From: Gordonia malaquae NBRC 108250
GTDB lineage: Bacteria; Actinomycetota; Actinomycetes; Mycobacteriales; Mycobacteriaceae
NCBI RefSeq assembly: GCF_000344135.1
Contig: NZ_BAOP01000011.1
Span: 1-64,000, forward strand
Length of the DNA stretch: 64,000 bases
Reading direction: 5' to 3'
Below, in pieces: positions 1 through 8,895 of the stretch. The translations under genes and the position numbers were made by a program. The notes beneath the pieces are model-generated. The model saw only the letters and a list, made by a program, of their open reading frames with translations. It ran no database searches and was not told the DNA's origin. Positions within the stretch are counted from its first letter, which is position 1. Each line of letters starts with the position of its first letter.

Positions 1-489
1 TTCCTCCGTCACCGGACCTACGCCCGCACCCACACCATTCGGCCCACCGGAGTCTCCGACACCAGCACCTGGTGGTACACCCACCGCGACCTCCGCAAGA
101 CCCGCGGCCTGTTCCGGCGCCTGATCGCCGATGAACATCTGTTCACCTGGATCGACCCCCGCCTGACCGACGACGACCATCGACTGCCCCGAACCACCTC
201 GCCGTTAGAAGGCGGACCAAACAAGGCCATCAAAGACCTCTTCCGTACTCACCGAGGACTACCCGCCGACCACGCCCGACGAGCCGCCGAATGGAAGCTG
301 AACAGCCTCACAGCCCAGCCGCGAGACCCCTGGAGCCTGGTTCGCACCGAGCACTACAACCCGCAGTCGGCCCGGCCCAAGCGCACACCGCTTGAGGACG
401 AGCAGATCGGCCCCGGCGGTTACGGTACGGACTTCAGCTGGGAGGACGGGAACGGCATCCAACACGGCTGGGGCGGCAGAAGCACCTGA
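1..489 (+). CDS. Transposase, C-terminal part (IS1249/IS256-like)
   Basis: An open frame enters from the left edge and ends in TGA at 487-489, giving the last 162 residues of a protein whose start lies outside the window. The segment reading RTTSPLEGGPNKAIKDL, then RTHRGLP, resembles the C-terminal 'N..EG.N...(A)L..HRG(L/M)' signature of IS1249-type transposases of the IS256/mutator group, where the Glu belongs to the DDE catalytic triad. The tail is hydrophilic and ends in a Gly/Trp-rich stretch. Only the C-terminal part is visible, so it cannot be said whether the element is intact. The right end of the element should lie shortly after 489, before the terminator at 541. The family call is from motif memory and is moderately sure. 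Confidence 0.6.
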   Translation, partial: FLRHRTYARTHTIRPTGVSDTSTWWYTHRDLRKTRGLFRRLIADEHLFTWIDPRLTDDDHRLPRTTSPLEGGPNKAIKDLFRTHRGLPADHARRAAEWKLNSLTAQPRDPWSLVRTEHYNPQSARPKRTPLEDEQIGPGGYGTDFSWEDGNGIQHGWGGRST

Positions 490-540
490 ATCACCCAGCG
501 ACGCGCCCGGTCCGTACACACATTTTGGCCTTTAACCCCA

Positions 541-595
541 CAAAAACGACGATGGCCCTCGGTCGCTCACGCGACCGAGGGCCATCATCGTTTTG
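541..595. terminator. Bidirectional terminator between transposase and tRNA-Glu
   Basis: A 16-bp perfect stem (551-566 with 571-586, loop TCAC) extends outward with few mismatches to an A run at 542-546 and a T run at 591-594. Each strand therefore reads as hairpin plus U-tract. It can end both the incoming plus-strand transposase transcript and the minus-strand tRNA transcript. Confidence 0.85.
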
Positions 596-668
596 TAGCC
601 CCGACGGGATTCGAACCCGCGCTACCGCCTTGAGAGGGCGGCGTCCTAGGCCGCTAGACGACGGGGCC
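596..668 (-). tRNA. tRNA-Glu (anticodon CTC)
   Basis: On the minus strand the 73-nt sequence folds as a cloverleaf. The acceptor stem GGCCCCG pairs with CGGGGCT (G1-U72, as in mycobacterial tRNA-Glu). The anticodon stem CCGCC/GGCGG carries the loop CTCTCAA with anticodon CTC, and the T-arm contains GGTTCGAATCC. The discriminator is A, and CCA is not fully encoded. It lies beside tRNA-Gln and gltX, matching the mycobacterial order, so the tRNA and its synthetase are neighbours. Confidence 0.95.
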
Positions 669-718
669 CTAGAACACTTGTTCAGTTATGATACACACGC
701 TTTTACCCGTGTACATCG

Positions 719-790
719 CTGGGGTACCAGGACTCGAACCTAGAATGGCGGTACCAGAAACCGCTGTGTTGCCAATTACACCATACCCCA
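719..790 (-). tRNA. tRNA-Gln (anticodon CTG)
   Basis: On the minus strand the 72-nt cloverleaf has acceptor stem TGGGGTA paired with TACCCCA, the anticodon arm GCGGT-TTCTGGT-ACCGC with anticodon CTG, and the T-arm GGTTCGAGTCC. The discriminator is G and CCA is not encoded. No glutaminyl-tRNA synthetase is seen here. The GatCAB genes further along suggest that Gln-tRNA(Gln) is made by amidation of Glu-tRNA(Gln), as in other mycobacterial relatives. Confidence 0.95.
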
Positions 791-888
791 AGGGTTTGAT
801 CCGAGCCTCGCCGGGCGAAACCGCCTGGCTCCTCTCGGGCCGTGGAGTACATTACCAACAACTCCACCCCAAACCACAAATCGGCAGG

Positions 889-2373
889 TCAGACCGCCTT
901 TTCCGCGATCTCACAGGCGAGCGACAGGCGAGCGAGCGTCTTCTCGCGTCCCAGCAGCTCCATCGACTCGTACAACGGAGGGCTCACTGCCGCGCCGGTG
1001 ACACCCACGCGGACCGGACCGAAGGCCTTGCGCGGCTTCAGCTCCAGACCGTCGATGAGCGCCGCCTTGAGGCCCTCCTCCAACGACGCGGTGTCCCACG
1101 CCTCCACCGATTCGCACACGGCGATCGTGGCGTCGAGAATCGGCACTGCGTCCGCGCCGAGGTTCTTGGCCGCAGCCTTCTCGTCGTACGCGAAGTCGGC
1201 GTCGTCCACGTACAGGAACTTGATGAGGTCCCACGCGTCGCCGAGCACCTGAATGCGGGTCTGCACCAGATCGGCGACGACGGCGAACTGTGCGTCGTCC
1301 ACCGGCTCGCTCAGACGGCCGGAAGCGGTCAGGAACGCGCGCAGACGCGCCGCGAAGTCCGCGGGCTCCAGCCGGCGGATGTGCTCGGCGTTGATCGAAT
1401 CGGCTTTCTTCTGGTCGAAGCGCGCCGGGTTCGAGTTGACGTTGCGCACATCGAAGGCGCCGATCATCTCGTCAAGGGTGAAGATGTCCTCGTCGCTCGA
1501 GAATCCCCAACCGAGCAGCGCCAGGTAGTTGAGCAGCCCCTCGGGGATGAATCCACGGTCGCGATGGTGGAAGAGGTTCGACTCCGGATCACGCTTGGAC
1601 AGCTTCTTGTTGCCCTCGCCCATCACGAAGGGGAGGTGTGCGAACTCCGGCACGGCGTCGGCCACCCCGAGGCGCATAAGCGCCTGGTACAGGGCGATCT
1701 GACGCGGCGTCGACGAGAGCAGGTCCTCGCCGCGAAGGACGTGCGTGATCTTCATCAGCGCGTCGTCCACCGGATTGACCAGGGTGTACAGCGGGTCGCC
1801 GTTCGCGCGAGTGAGCGCGAAGTCGGGCACGGTGCCGGCTTTGATCGTGGTGGTGCCGCGCACCAGGTCGTCCCACGTGAGGTCTGCATCAGGCATCCGC
1901 AGACGGACAACCGGACTGCGTCCCTCCGCACGGAACGCTTCACGCTGCTCATCGGTCAGGTCACGATCGAAATTGTCGTACCCGAGCTTGGGGTTGCGGC
2001 CCGCCGCGAGGTGACGCGCCTCGACCTCCTCGGGTGTCGAGTACGCCTCGTACGCCTCCCCCGCCGCGAGGAGCGCAGCGACGACGTCGAGATGCAACTG
2101 CTTGCGCTCGGACTGCCGGTACGGCGCGTACGGGCCGCCCACCTCGGGGCCCTCGTCCCACTCCAGGCCGAGCCAACGGAGTGCGTCGAGGATCGCGTCG
2201 TACGACTCCTGACTGTCGCGTGCGGCGTCGGTGTCCTCGATGCGGAACACGAACGTGCCGCCCGTGTGGCGAGCCTGCGCGAAGTTGAACAGTGCCGTCC
2301 GAGCGAGCCCGACGTGCGGGGTTCCGGTGGGTGACGGACAGAATCGGACGCGAACGTTTTCACCGGTAGTCAT
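889..2373 (-). CDS. gltX: Glutamyl-tRNA synthetase
   Basis: A class I aminoacyl-tRNA synthetase of 494 residues that attaches glutamate to tRNA-Glu in the cytoplasm. In bacteria with GatCAB it also charges tRNA-Gln. The N-terminal motif [19 protein letters not shown] is the HIGH region in its actinobacterial form, and [10 protein letters not shown] near residue 250 is the KMSKS loop. Length is normal for the family. The ATG at 2373 directly precedes the conserved start. It is transcribed toward the two tRNA genes and lies 44 bp downstream of the alpha/beta hydrolase on the same strand. Confidence 0.96.
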   Translation of the reverse strand: MTTGENVRVRFCPSPTGTPHVGLARTALFNFAQARHTGGTFVFRIEDTDAARDSQESYDAILDALRWLGLEWDEGPEVGGPYAPYRQSERKQLHLDVVAALLAAGEAYEAYSTPEEVEARHLAAGRNPKLGYDNFDRDLTDEQREAFRAEGRSPVVRLRMPDADLTWDDLVRGTTTIKAGTVPDFALTRANGDPLYTLVNPVDDALMKITHVLRGEDLLSSTPRQIALYQALMRLGVADAVPEFAHLPFVMGEGNKKLSKRDPESNLFHHRDRGFIPEGLLNYLALLGWGFSSDEDIFTLDEMIGAFDVRNVNSNPARFDQKKADSINAEHIRRLEPADFAARLRAFLTASGRLSEPVDDAQFAVVADLVQTRIQVLGDAWDLIKFLYVDDADFAYDEKAAAKNLGADAVPILDATIAVCESVEAWDTASLEEGLKAALIDGLELKPRKAFGPVRVGVTGAAVSPPLYESMELLGREKTLARLSLACEIAEKAV

Positions 2374-2417
2374 GCAGGTCAGCCTATGTCATCGACGCCG
2401 TGAGCTCGCGTCCGGAG

Positions 2418-3251
2418 TCAGCGCTGAGAGTCGAGGTATCCGATCAGGAGTCCGTTGACGGCCTCCGGTCGTTCTAGGTAGCCGAAGTGCCCGGCGTCCG
2501 CGACCTCCTCGTACCGCGATCCGGGGATCGCATCGGCCACTTCGCGGGCGAGGTGCACCGGGAGAGTGCGATCGTCGGCGAACCCGACCACCAGCGTGGG
2601 CCGCGTGATGGACCGGTACGCGGCCAGGCGGTTCTGATCCCGTTCGGGCAGGTCGAGTTGAGCGCGGACACCCGGCGTGGACGACTGCCCGCCGAACCCG
2701 ATGATGTCGAGCCAGTCGCGTGCGGACCTGTCGTCGGCCAACGTCGCGGGCGACAGGTTCATGTGCGCGGTGATCGCAGCGAAGAACGGCGCAGGCAGTT
2801 CACGCCCGGCGTCGAGCAGCGCCCGCTCGCCCTCGTTGTACGCCGTGAGAAGCGGCGTCGTACGACCGTAAGTGCCGAGCATCACGGCGGCCCTGACGAG
2901 TTCCGGCCTCGCCAGCGCGAGCTCCTGTGTGATGCGCGCGCCAAGCGAGGTTCCGACCACGAATGCAGGCGCACCGAAGTGCTCGATCACGGCAGCGGTG
3001 TCGGCCACCATGTCCGCCATCGTGAAACCGTTCGCGCATTCGCTCGACGGTGCGATGCCGCGGTTGTCGAAGGTCACCACCCGGTAGCCCGCCTTGAGCA
3101 GAGCGGGCTGTTGATTCGCGTGCCACACCCGCCCGGGACTGCCGGTGCCCATCACCATCACGACGAGCGGACCGTCGCCCACCGCGGTGCACGACAACAC
3201 CACATCGCCATTGCGGACCTGAACTGGAGCGATGCGGCCGGGTCGGGTCAC
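2418..3251 (-). CDS. Alpha/beta-fold hydrolase
   Basis: A 277-residue cytoplasmic alpha/beta hydrolase without a signal peptide. The nucleophile elbow is GTSLGA (Ser near residue 128). A likely acid Asp lies in VVGFADDRTLP and the catalytic His in ADAGHFGYLERPEAV, so the triad is complete. The oxyanion region reads VMGTGSPG. The substrate cannot be read from sequence; esterase, haloperoxidase-like and lactonase relatives share this layout. The GTG start overlaps the stop of the upstream FAH-family gene in a GTGA arrangement, so the two are probably co-translated and may act on related substrates. Confidence 0.8.
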   Translation of the reverse strand: MTRPGRIAPVQVRNGDVVLSCTAVGDGPLVVMVMGTGSPGRVWHANQQPALLKAGYRVVTFDNRGIAPSSECANGFTMADMVADTAAVIEHFGAPAFVVGTSLGARITQELALARPELVRAAVMLGTYGRTTPLLTAYNEGERALLDAGRELPAPFFAAITAHMNLSPATLADDRSARDWLDIIGFGGQSSTPGVRAQLDLPERDQNRLAAYRSITRPTLVVGFADDRTLPVHLAREVADAIPGSRYEEVADAGHFGYLERPEAVNGLLIGYLDSQR

Positions 3252-4018
3252 TTGTCGATCACCGGGTTGCTCAGCGTGCCGATGCCTTCGACGGTCACCG
3301 ACACCGTCTGGCCCGCGACCATCGGGCCGATTCCCTCGGGTGTCCCGGTCAGAATCACGTCACCGGGGAGCAGGGTCATCACACGAGACACCCATTCGAC
3401 GATCTCGCCTACCGAATGCAGCATCAGCGAGGTGCGGCTCGATTGCTTGACCTCGCCGTCGAGTTCGGTACGGATCACGACGTCGGACGGATCGAAGTCG
3501 GTCACGATCCACGGACCGAGCGGGCAGAAGGTGTCGTATCCCTTGGCCCGAGTCCACTGACCGTCGTACGCCTGCTGGTCGCGAGCGGTCACGTCGTTGG
3601 CGACGGTGTATCCGAGGATCACGTCTTTCGCCTTCGCGGCGGGAACGTCCTTGCACGGGCGGCCGATCACGATCGCCAGCTCACCCTCGAAGTCCACGCG
3701 CTCGGACGACGGCGGCCGGACGATCGCAGCGCCCGGGCCGATGATCGACGTGTTCGGCTTGGAGAAGATCACCGGATCGGCGGGAGCCTCCGAACCCATC
3801 TCGGCTGCATGAGCGGCGTAGTTCTTGCCGATCGCGATGATCTTGGTGGCCAGGATCGGCGCCAGGGGTCGCGTGTCGGCGAGCTTCCACGTGCGGCCGG
3901 TGAACGTCGGATCGCCGAAGGGATGCTCCGCGATCTCACGGGCGATCTCCTGGCCCTCTTCACCTTCGACGGAGACGAATGCGACTCCGTCCGGACTTGC
4001 GACACGACCCAGTTTCAT
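3248..4018 (-). CDS. Fumarylacetoacetate hydrolase (FAH) family protein
   Basis: A 256-residue FAH-domain protein, syntenic with Rv2993c beside gltX. Family members cleave or isomerise 2-keto acids in aromatic degradation (for example 2-hydroxyhepta-2,4-diene-1,7-dioate isomerase) or act as acylpyruvases. Core motifs are visible: IGKNYAAHAAEMG, FSKPNTSIIGPG, VDFEGELAIVIGR with metal-binding acidic residues, GYTVANDVTARDQQ, and the C-terminal LLPGDVILTGTPEGIGP. The ATG at 4018 (MKLGRVAS) was preferred over an upstream in-frame start because family homology begins there and the extra residues read as unselected sequence. The exact substrate is unknown. Confidence 0.85.
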   Translation of the reverse strand: MKLGRVASPDGVAFVSVEGEEGQEIAREIAEHPFGDPTFTGRTWKLADTRPLAPILATKIIAIGKNYAAHAAEMGSEAPADPVIFSKPNTSIIGPGAAIVRPPSSERVDFEGELAIVIGRPCKDVPAAKAKDVILGYTVANDVTARDQQAYDGQWTRAKGYDTFCPLGPWIVTDFDPSDVVIRTELDGEVKQSSRTSLMLHSVGEIVEWVSRVMTLLPGDVILTGTPEGIGPMVAGQTVSVTVEGIGTLSNPVIDK

Positions 4019-4101
4019 ACCCCGAAGGTTAACGCACGCCCCATCGTGTTCTAGAATATGAAACGATAGTTCCACTATTTGAGATTCAGTGAGGTGTGCA
4101 G

Positions 4102-5319
4102 ATGACTCAGACCATGTCGGCGACCAGGCGGTGGACGATGCTCGTCTGCTCCCTCGTCGCGGCCATGACAACCACCTGCGCCACCGCGGGCGTCGCCTAT
4201 GTGATCCCCGTGCTCCACCGCGACCATGGGATGTCGCTGACCGACGCAGCCACCTTGGCCGCAGTGCCCACCATCGGGCTGACGTTGACGATCATCGCCT
4301 GGGGAGCCGCACTCGACCGGTTCGGAGAGCGACGTGTCCTCCTGGTGTCGTTGACTGTCACACTGGCCGGCACCGTGGCGGCGTTCGTCGTCGCCGAGAC
4401 CGGCGGAGGATTCACCGCGCTGGTGATCCCGTTGCTGATCGGCGGTTTGGGCGCCGGCGCCGCGAACGGCGCGAGCGGACGGATCGTGGTCGGATGGTTC
4501 CCCGCCGATCAGCGAGGCACGGCGATGGGGGTTCGTCAGATGGCCCAGCCGCTCGGCATCGGTGTGTGCGCTCTGACGATGCCGGCGCTCGCGGACCGCT
4601 GGGGACTGGCGGCGGCCCTGACCGTGCCTGTCGCGGTGACCGTGATCGGCCTGATCGCGGTGGCCGCAGCAGTCGTCGACCCGCCCGCACCGTCGGCGGG
4701 GACGTCGGTCCCGACAGGCAACCCGTACCGCGGGTCCAGTTTCCTACAGCGTGTCCACGCCGTCAGTGTGCTGTTGGTGATCCCCCAGTCGATGCTCTGG
4801 ACGTTTGTGCCCGCGTGGTTGATCGTCGGTCACGGCTGGTCGGCGTTCGGAGCGGGAGCCCTGGTCACCGCGACCCAGGTCACGGGCGCATTCGGGCGCA
4901 TCGCCGCGGGCAGACTTTCGGACGTGATGGGATCACGGATGCGGCCGGTCCGGTACATCGCCGTCGCCGCGGGTGCGTCGACCGCGCTGCTGGCGCTGAC
5001 CGACTGGATCGGCAGCCCCGTCGCGGCCGCCGTGATGGTGATCGCCTCGATCAGCACCGTCGCCGACAACGGTCTCGCGTTCACCGCGATCGCCGAGTTC
5101 GCAGGCCCGTCGTGGAGCGGCCGCGGCCTCGGCGTCCAGAACACGGCCCAGTACGTCACCACCGCCGCGACCACTCCCCTGTTCGGCGGGGTCATCGAGG
5201 CGGCCGGCTACCCCGCCGCCTTCGCCGTGGCCGCCGTCGCGCCGCTGGTCGCCATCGGGCTGGTGCCCCGCGACGCCGTGCGCGGCCGCGAGGAGCCGGT
5301 AGGCGTCGAGAAGGCTTAG
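4102..5319 (+). CDS. MFS transporter
   Basis: A 405-residue major facilitator with about 12 hydrophobic segments, positioned like Rv2994. The loop between helices 2 and 3 reads AALDRFGERRVLL, a clear variant of the MFS motif A. GWFPADQRGTAMGVRQMAQPLG lies between the helices that follow. The ATG at 4102 was chosen over the GTG at 4096 because GAGG at 4091-4094 is 7 nt upstream of the ATG but only 1 nt from the GTG. It diverges from the FAH gene across an 83-bp gap. The substrate is unknown; the nearest general class is carboxylate or drug export. Confidence 0.85.
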   Translation: MTQTMSATRRWTMLVCSLVAAMTTTCATAGVAYVIPVLHRDHGMSLTDAATLAAVPTIGLTLTIIAWGAALDRFGERRVLLVSLTVTLAGTVAAFVVAETGGGFTALVIPLLIGGLGAGAANGASGRIVVGWFPADQRGTAMGVRQMAQPLGIGVCALTMPALADRWGLAAALTVPVAVTVIGLIAVAAAVVDPPAPSAGTSVPTGNPYRGSSFLQRVHAVSVLLVIPQSMLWTFVPAWLIVGHGWSAFGAGALVTATQVTGAFGRIAAGRLSDVMGSRMRPVRYIAVAAGASTALLALTDWIGSPVAAAVMVIASISTVADNGLAFTAIAEFAGPSWSGRGLGVQNTAQYVTTAATTPLFGGVIEAAGYPAAFAVAAVAPLVAIGLVPRDAVRGREEPVGVEKA

Positions 5320-5409
5320 GTTGGCCTGGACTCAGGTTCAAAGATTCTCGGACAGCGGGAGGGACTTGACCTGCGCCGTGCCGGCGCGTCTCGCCGAGTA
5401 GGCTCCCCT

Positions 5410-5466
5410 GCCTCAACGCCGAAAACGCGCCTCAACATCACTGGACAGCCTGAGCTCAGGCTGTTT
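5410..5466. repeat. Phased GCCTSA repeat ending in a palindrome (half element)
   Basis: The hexamer GCCTCA or GCCTGA starts at 5410, 5429 and 5448, exactly 19 bp apart. The third copy opens an 18-bp perfect palindrome, CAGCCTGAGCTCAGGCTG, centred at 5456/5457. The mirrored copies expected on the right side are not seen, so this looks like half of the longer element at 5647-5746. Confidence 0.7.
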
Positions 5467-5646
5467 CGACGGTGGGATATCGCGTCTTTCTCGCATCTGC
5501 TGACGCCAGAGCAGACGGGCACCCATCGCGATCGTCAAAATGCCCGCATCATCTCGGAAATTCACTTCCATACGCGCACGATGACAGATAGAACTGACAG
5601 TCCGGCCGGGCCTGCAGGAGAACTAGGCGCCCCACCGAGCAGAGCT

Positions 5647-5746
5647 ACCTGCCTCATCTCGCACTCACCTGCCTCATTTCGTCCTACCTGCCTGAGCTCA
5701 GGCAGGTAGGACAAGTTGAAGCAGGTAGAAGCAAGATGAGGCAGGT
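5647..5746. repeat. 100-bp imperfect palindrome of phased repeats
   Basis: The left arm (5647-5696) and right arm (5697-5746) are reverse complements at most of their 50 positions. The central 32 bp (5681-5712) are a perfect palindrome with core CTGAGCTCAG. In the left arm GCCTCA or GCCTGA starts at 5651, 5671 and 5690, that is every 19-20 bp, and the mirror image follows in the right arm. The element lies between convergent genes, has no U-tract, and could fold as a very long RNA hairpin, form a cruciform, or bind a phased array of protein. Confidence 0.85.
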
Positions 5747-5960
5747 GAGTCGCGTCGTTCCCGCGTCTCAGCACGCGAGTGATACGCAGGAGGCGGCGGG
5801 CATCGCGTCGCGTCCTCAGCGTCGTTGACGACGACCCGGCCCGCGACAACGTTCGCCTCAGGGGATCTCGACACGCCTCCTCGCCCAGGGGCTCGTCACG
5901 GCTCGATCACCGGGCGGTGAGGGCGCGAGGCTCGATCACCGGGAGAGGTTTCGCCAACAC

Positions 5961-5999
5961 AAAAGGACCGCACCGACATCAAGCCGGTGCGGTCCTTTC
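5961..5999 (-). terminator. leuB transcription terminator
   Basis: A 14-bp perfect stem (5962-5975 with 5985-5998) has a 9-nt loop. On the minus strand the stem is followed by a U-rich tail from the A run at 5961-5964. It sits 12 bp beyond the leuB stop codon. Confidence 0.85.
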
Positions 6000-6010
6000 G
6001 GTAGTGCAGA

Positions 6011-7021
6011 TCAGACGAGCGCGAGGATACGGTCGCCCACCTCGGTGGTGGAACCGCGGTTCTCGCCGCGCGAGGCGACGTCGGACGCGACGGCCTTCTC
6101 GACGCGGGCAGCGCCCTCGTCGTCGCCGAGGTGACGCAGCAGCAGTGCGACCGAGAGGATGGCCGCTGTCGGGTCGGCGATGTTCTGGCCCGCGATGTCG
6201 GGGGCACTGCCGTGGACCGGCTCGAACATCGATGGGCTGGTGCGCGTCGCGTCGATGTTGCCCGACGCGGCGAGACCGATGCCGCCGGACACTGCGGCCG
6301 CGAGGTCGGTGATGATGTCGCCGAACAGGTTGTCGGTGACGATCACGTCGAAGCGGCCCGGATCGGTGACCATGAAGATGGTCGCCGCGTCGATGTGCAG
6401 GTAGTCGGTGACGACGTCGGGGAACTCCTTGCCGATCTCCTCCACGGCGCGGGTCCACATGCCGCCGGCGAACTGCAGCACGTTGTTCTTGTGAACCAAC
6501 GTGAGCTTCTTGCTGCGCGCCTGAGCGCGGACGTACGCGTCACGGATGACACGCTCGATGCCGAAGCGCGTGTTGACGCTGACCTCGGTGGCGACCTCGT
6601 GCGGTGTGCCGACGCGGATCGCGCCGCCGTTGCCGGTGTACGGGCCCTCGGTGCCTTCGCGGACGACGATGAAGTCGATCTTCGGGTCGCCTGCCAGCGG
6701 AGACTTCACACCGTCGAAGAGGATCGACGGGCGCAGGTTCACGTGGTGATCCAGGATGAAGCGCAGCTTCAGCAAGAATCCGCGTTCGAGGACGCCGGAC
6801 GGGACCGACGGGTCGCCGATCGCGCCGAGGAGGATCGCGTCGTGCTCACGGAGCGACGCGACGTCCTCGTCGGTCAGGAGTTCGCCGGTCGCGTGGTAGC
6901 GCCGTGCACCGAAGTCGTACTCGGTGGTCTCCACATCGGGGTGCAGCTTGCGCAGCACCTTCAGACCCTGTGCGGTGACCTCGGGGCCGATTCCGTCGCC
7001 GCCGATGACTGCCAGTTTCAC
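6011..7021 (-). CDS. leuB: 3-isopropylmalate dehydrogenase
   Basis: A 336-residue NAD-dependent decarboxylating dehydrogenase of leucine synthesis that converts 3-isopropylmalate to 2-oxoisocaproate (after decarboxylation). The N-terminus [15 protein letters not shown] is the family nucleotide-site start. The substrate and metal region [24 protein letters not shown] and the C-terminal [19 protein letters not shown] are both present. The start is GTG at 7019-7021, overlapping the serA stop as GTGA, so leuB is probably translated in coupling with serA, as in the Rv2995c-Rv2996c pair. Confidence 0.96.
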   Translation of the reverse strand: MKLAVIGGDGIGPEVTAQGLKVLRKLHPDVETTEYDFGARRYHATGELLTDEDVASLREHDAILLGAIGDPSVPSGVLERGFLLKLRFILDHHVNLRPSILFDGVKSPLAGDPKIDFIVVREGTEGPYTGNGGAIRVGTPHEVATEVSVNTRFGIERVIRDAYVRAQARSKKLTLVHKNNVLQFAGGMWTRAVEEIGKEFPDVVTDYLHIDAATIFMVTDPGRFDVIVTDNLFGDIITDLAAAVSGGIGLAASGNIDATRTSPSMFEPVHGSAPDIAGQNIADPTAAILSVALLLRHLGDDEGAARVEKAVASDVASRGENRGSTTEVGDRILALV

Positions 7022-8613
7022 GAGAGGTCCACCTGCTTGATGAGGGTCGCGGAGACGGCGTCGCCGATCGAGGCGAGGAGCGCGTCGTCAAGCTCGCGGT
7101 CCACGCGCAGGAGCATGGTGGCGCCCTCGCCGTCCGCGTCCTGTGCGAGTGCGGCGGCGACGATGTCGACACCGCCGTCGCCGAGCAGCGAGCCGATCTT
7201 GCCGAGCGAGCCCGGCTGATCGGCGTAGCTGACCAGCAGGTTGCGGCCTTCAGCGCGGAGATCGAGGTTGCGGCCGTTGACGTTGACGATCTTCTGGACC
7301 TGACGCGGACCGGTCAGGGTGCCCGCGACGTTGACGGTGCTGCCGTCGGCGAACACGGCCTTGACGTCGATCTGGCTGCGGTGGTTGGGGCTCTCCGACT
7401 CCGTGACGACCTCGTGGCTCACACCGCGCTCGCTGGCGACTGCCGGAGCGTTGACGAAGGTGACCGGCTCGTCGACCACGGCCGAGAAGAGGCCGCGGAC
7501 GGCCGAGAGGCCGAGCACGTCGACGGGGCTGGCGGCGAGTTCGCCGCGCACCTCGACGGTCAGGTTGGTGGGCATGCCGCCCGCGACGACGCCCGCGAGG
7601 ACGCCGAGCTTGCGGGACAATTCGAGCCAGGGTGCGACCTCATCGTCGACGGGTCCGCCGGTGATGTTGACGGCGTCGGGGACGAAGTGACCCGCGAGAG
7701 CGAGCTGGACGCTCTTGGCGACGTCGGTGCCGGCACGGTCCTGCGCTTCGGCGGTCGATGCGCCGAGGTGAGGGGTGACGACGACCTGCGGCAGTTCGAA
7801 CAGCGGCGAGTCGGTGCAGGGCTCGGTGTCGAAGACGTCGAGGCCCGCGCCGCGGACGCGGCCTTCGGTGATGGCGTCGGCGAGGGCCTGCTCGTCGATC
7901 AGTCCGCCACGCGCGGCGTTGACGATGATGACGTCCTTCTTCACCTTCGCCAACTGCTCGGCGCCGATGAGACCTGCGGTCTCCTTTGTCTTCGGCAGGT
8001 GGATGGTGATGAAGTCGGCGCGCTCGAGGAGTTCGTCGAGGGTGACCAGTTCGATGCCGAGCTGTGCGGCGCGGGCAGCCGAGACGTAGGGGTCGTACGC
8101 GATGATGTGCGTCTCGAATGCGGCGAGGCGAGCCGCGGCGAGCTGGCCGATGCGGCCGAGGCCGACGACGCCGACGGTCTTGTCGAAGAGTTCGACGCCG
8201 GAGAACGACGAGCGCTTCCAGGTGTGCTCACGCAGGGTCGCGTCGGCGGCGGGCACCTGACGTGCGGCCGACATGAGCAGCGCGACGGCGTGCTCTGCTG
8301 CCGAGTGGATGTTGGAGGTCGGAGCGTTGACGACCATGACGCCCCGTGCGGTGGCGGCCGGCACGTCGACGTTGTCGAGTCCGACGCCTGCGCGGGCGAT
8401 GATCTTCAGCTTCTTGCCCGCGTCGAGCACCTCGGCGTCGACGGTGGTCGCCGACCGGACGAGGATGGCGTCGGCATCGACAACGGCCTCGAGGAGCTTG
8501 GGGCGGTCCGGGCCGTCGACCCAGCGGACCTCGACGTCGCCGCCGAGTGCTTCCACGGTCGAGGGGGCGAGCTTGTCGGCGATCAGGACGACTGGGCGGC
8601 CGGCATCGGTCAC
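7018..8613 (-). CDS. serA: D-3-phosphoglycerate dehydrogenase
   Basis: Catalyses the first step of serine synthesis, oxidising 3-phosphoglycerate to phosphohydroxypyruvate with NAD. The 531-residue length is that of the long type I form. Domains in order are the split substrate domain, the NAD domain with [11 protein letters not shown] near residue 145 and the catalytic region ending [12 protein letters not shown], then the intervening regulatory domain and a C-terminal ACT domain (from about residue 455) that senses serine in relatives. The GTG at 8613 was chosen because GGAGA lies 6 nt upstream and the product then begins at the conserved region. leuB overlaps its stop. Confidence 0.95.
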   Translation of the reverse strand: MTDAGRPVVLIADKLAPSTVEALGGDVEVRWVDGPDRPKLLEAVVDADAILVRSATTVDAEVLDAGKKLKIIARAGVGLDNVDVPAATARGVMVVNAPTSNIHSAAEHAVALLMSAARQVPAADATLREHTWKRSSFSGVELFDKTVGVVGLGRIGQLAAARLAAFETHIIAYDPYVSAARAAQLGIELVTLDELLERADFITIHLPKTKETAGLIGAEQLAKVKKDVIIVNAARGGLIDEQALADAITEGRVRGAGLDVFDTEPCTDSPLFELPQVVVTPHLGASTAEAQDRAGTDVAKSVQLALAGHFVPDAVNITGGPVDDEVAPWLELSRKLGVLAGVVAGGMPTNLTVEVRGELAASPVDVLGLSAVRGLFSAVVDEPVTFVNAPAVASERGVSHEVVTESESPNHRSQIDVKAVFADGSTVNVAGTLTGPRQVQKIVNVNGRNLDLRAEGRNLLVSYADQPGSLGKIGSLLGDGGVDIVAAALAQDADGEGATMLLRVDRELDDALLASIGDAVSATLIKQVDLS

Positions 8614-8681
8614 AGTGTTCTCCAGATTCTCAGGTTGCGGACACCGTCGAGAAGATGTCGCGGGTCGATTCAGCATTGTCG

Positions 8682-8709
8682 ATTCTAGAGCCCTGCGACC
8701 GTGGGCTCA
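8682..8709 (-). promoter_or_regulatory. Possible serA-leuB promoter
   Basis: On the minus strand a good -10 hexamer, TAGAAT (8682-8687), stands 16 bp from a weak -35-like TGAGCC (8704-8709). This leaves an untranslated leader of roughly 60 nt before the serA GTG. The call rests on the -10 match only. Confidence 0.4.
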
Positions 8710-8895
8710 TACCCGCCCATCTGCGATTGTGGTGGCCGACACGCAGCACCGGTACATTGCAGACCGCGTATCGATTCAGTCACGACCGACCTCTGAACCG
8801 TTTGTGGCCTGGGGTTCAGGGCACGGTACGCATAAAGTGGGATGGTCTGCGGCGCGTCCGTGGGGGTCTTACAACAGAACGCGAGTGGAGTGAAC

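Larger units (their letters stand above)
5320..6010. other. 691-bp convergent intergenic region
   Basis: No convincing gene was found between the MFS transporter and leuB. Short open frames here lack ribosome sites and codon bias. The region holds two related phased-repeat palindromes (5410-5466 and 5647-5746), a direct repeat of 15 bp (GGCTCGATCACCGGG at 5900-5914 and 5929-5943), and the leuB terminator at 5961-5999. It is the largest gene-free stretch in the window. Confidence 0.7.

Noticed and set aside
688-2334. Long open frame antisense to gltX
   Set aside because: It mirrors the codon bias of gltX on the other strand, overlaps the tRNA-Gln gene, and shows no domain; a high-GC shadow frame.
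5410-5746. CRISPR array
   Set aside because: The units are short, spaced 19-20 bp and arranged as an inverted repeat; there are no unique spacers of 30 bp and no cas genes.
8791-8825. CTGAACC/GGTTCAG repeat upstream of the protease gene
   Set aside because: Seven-base arms with a long spacer and no further support.
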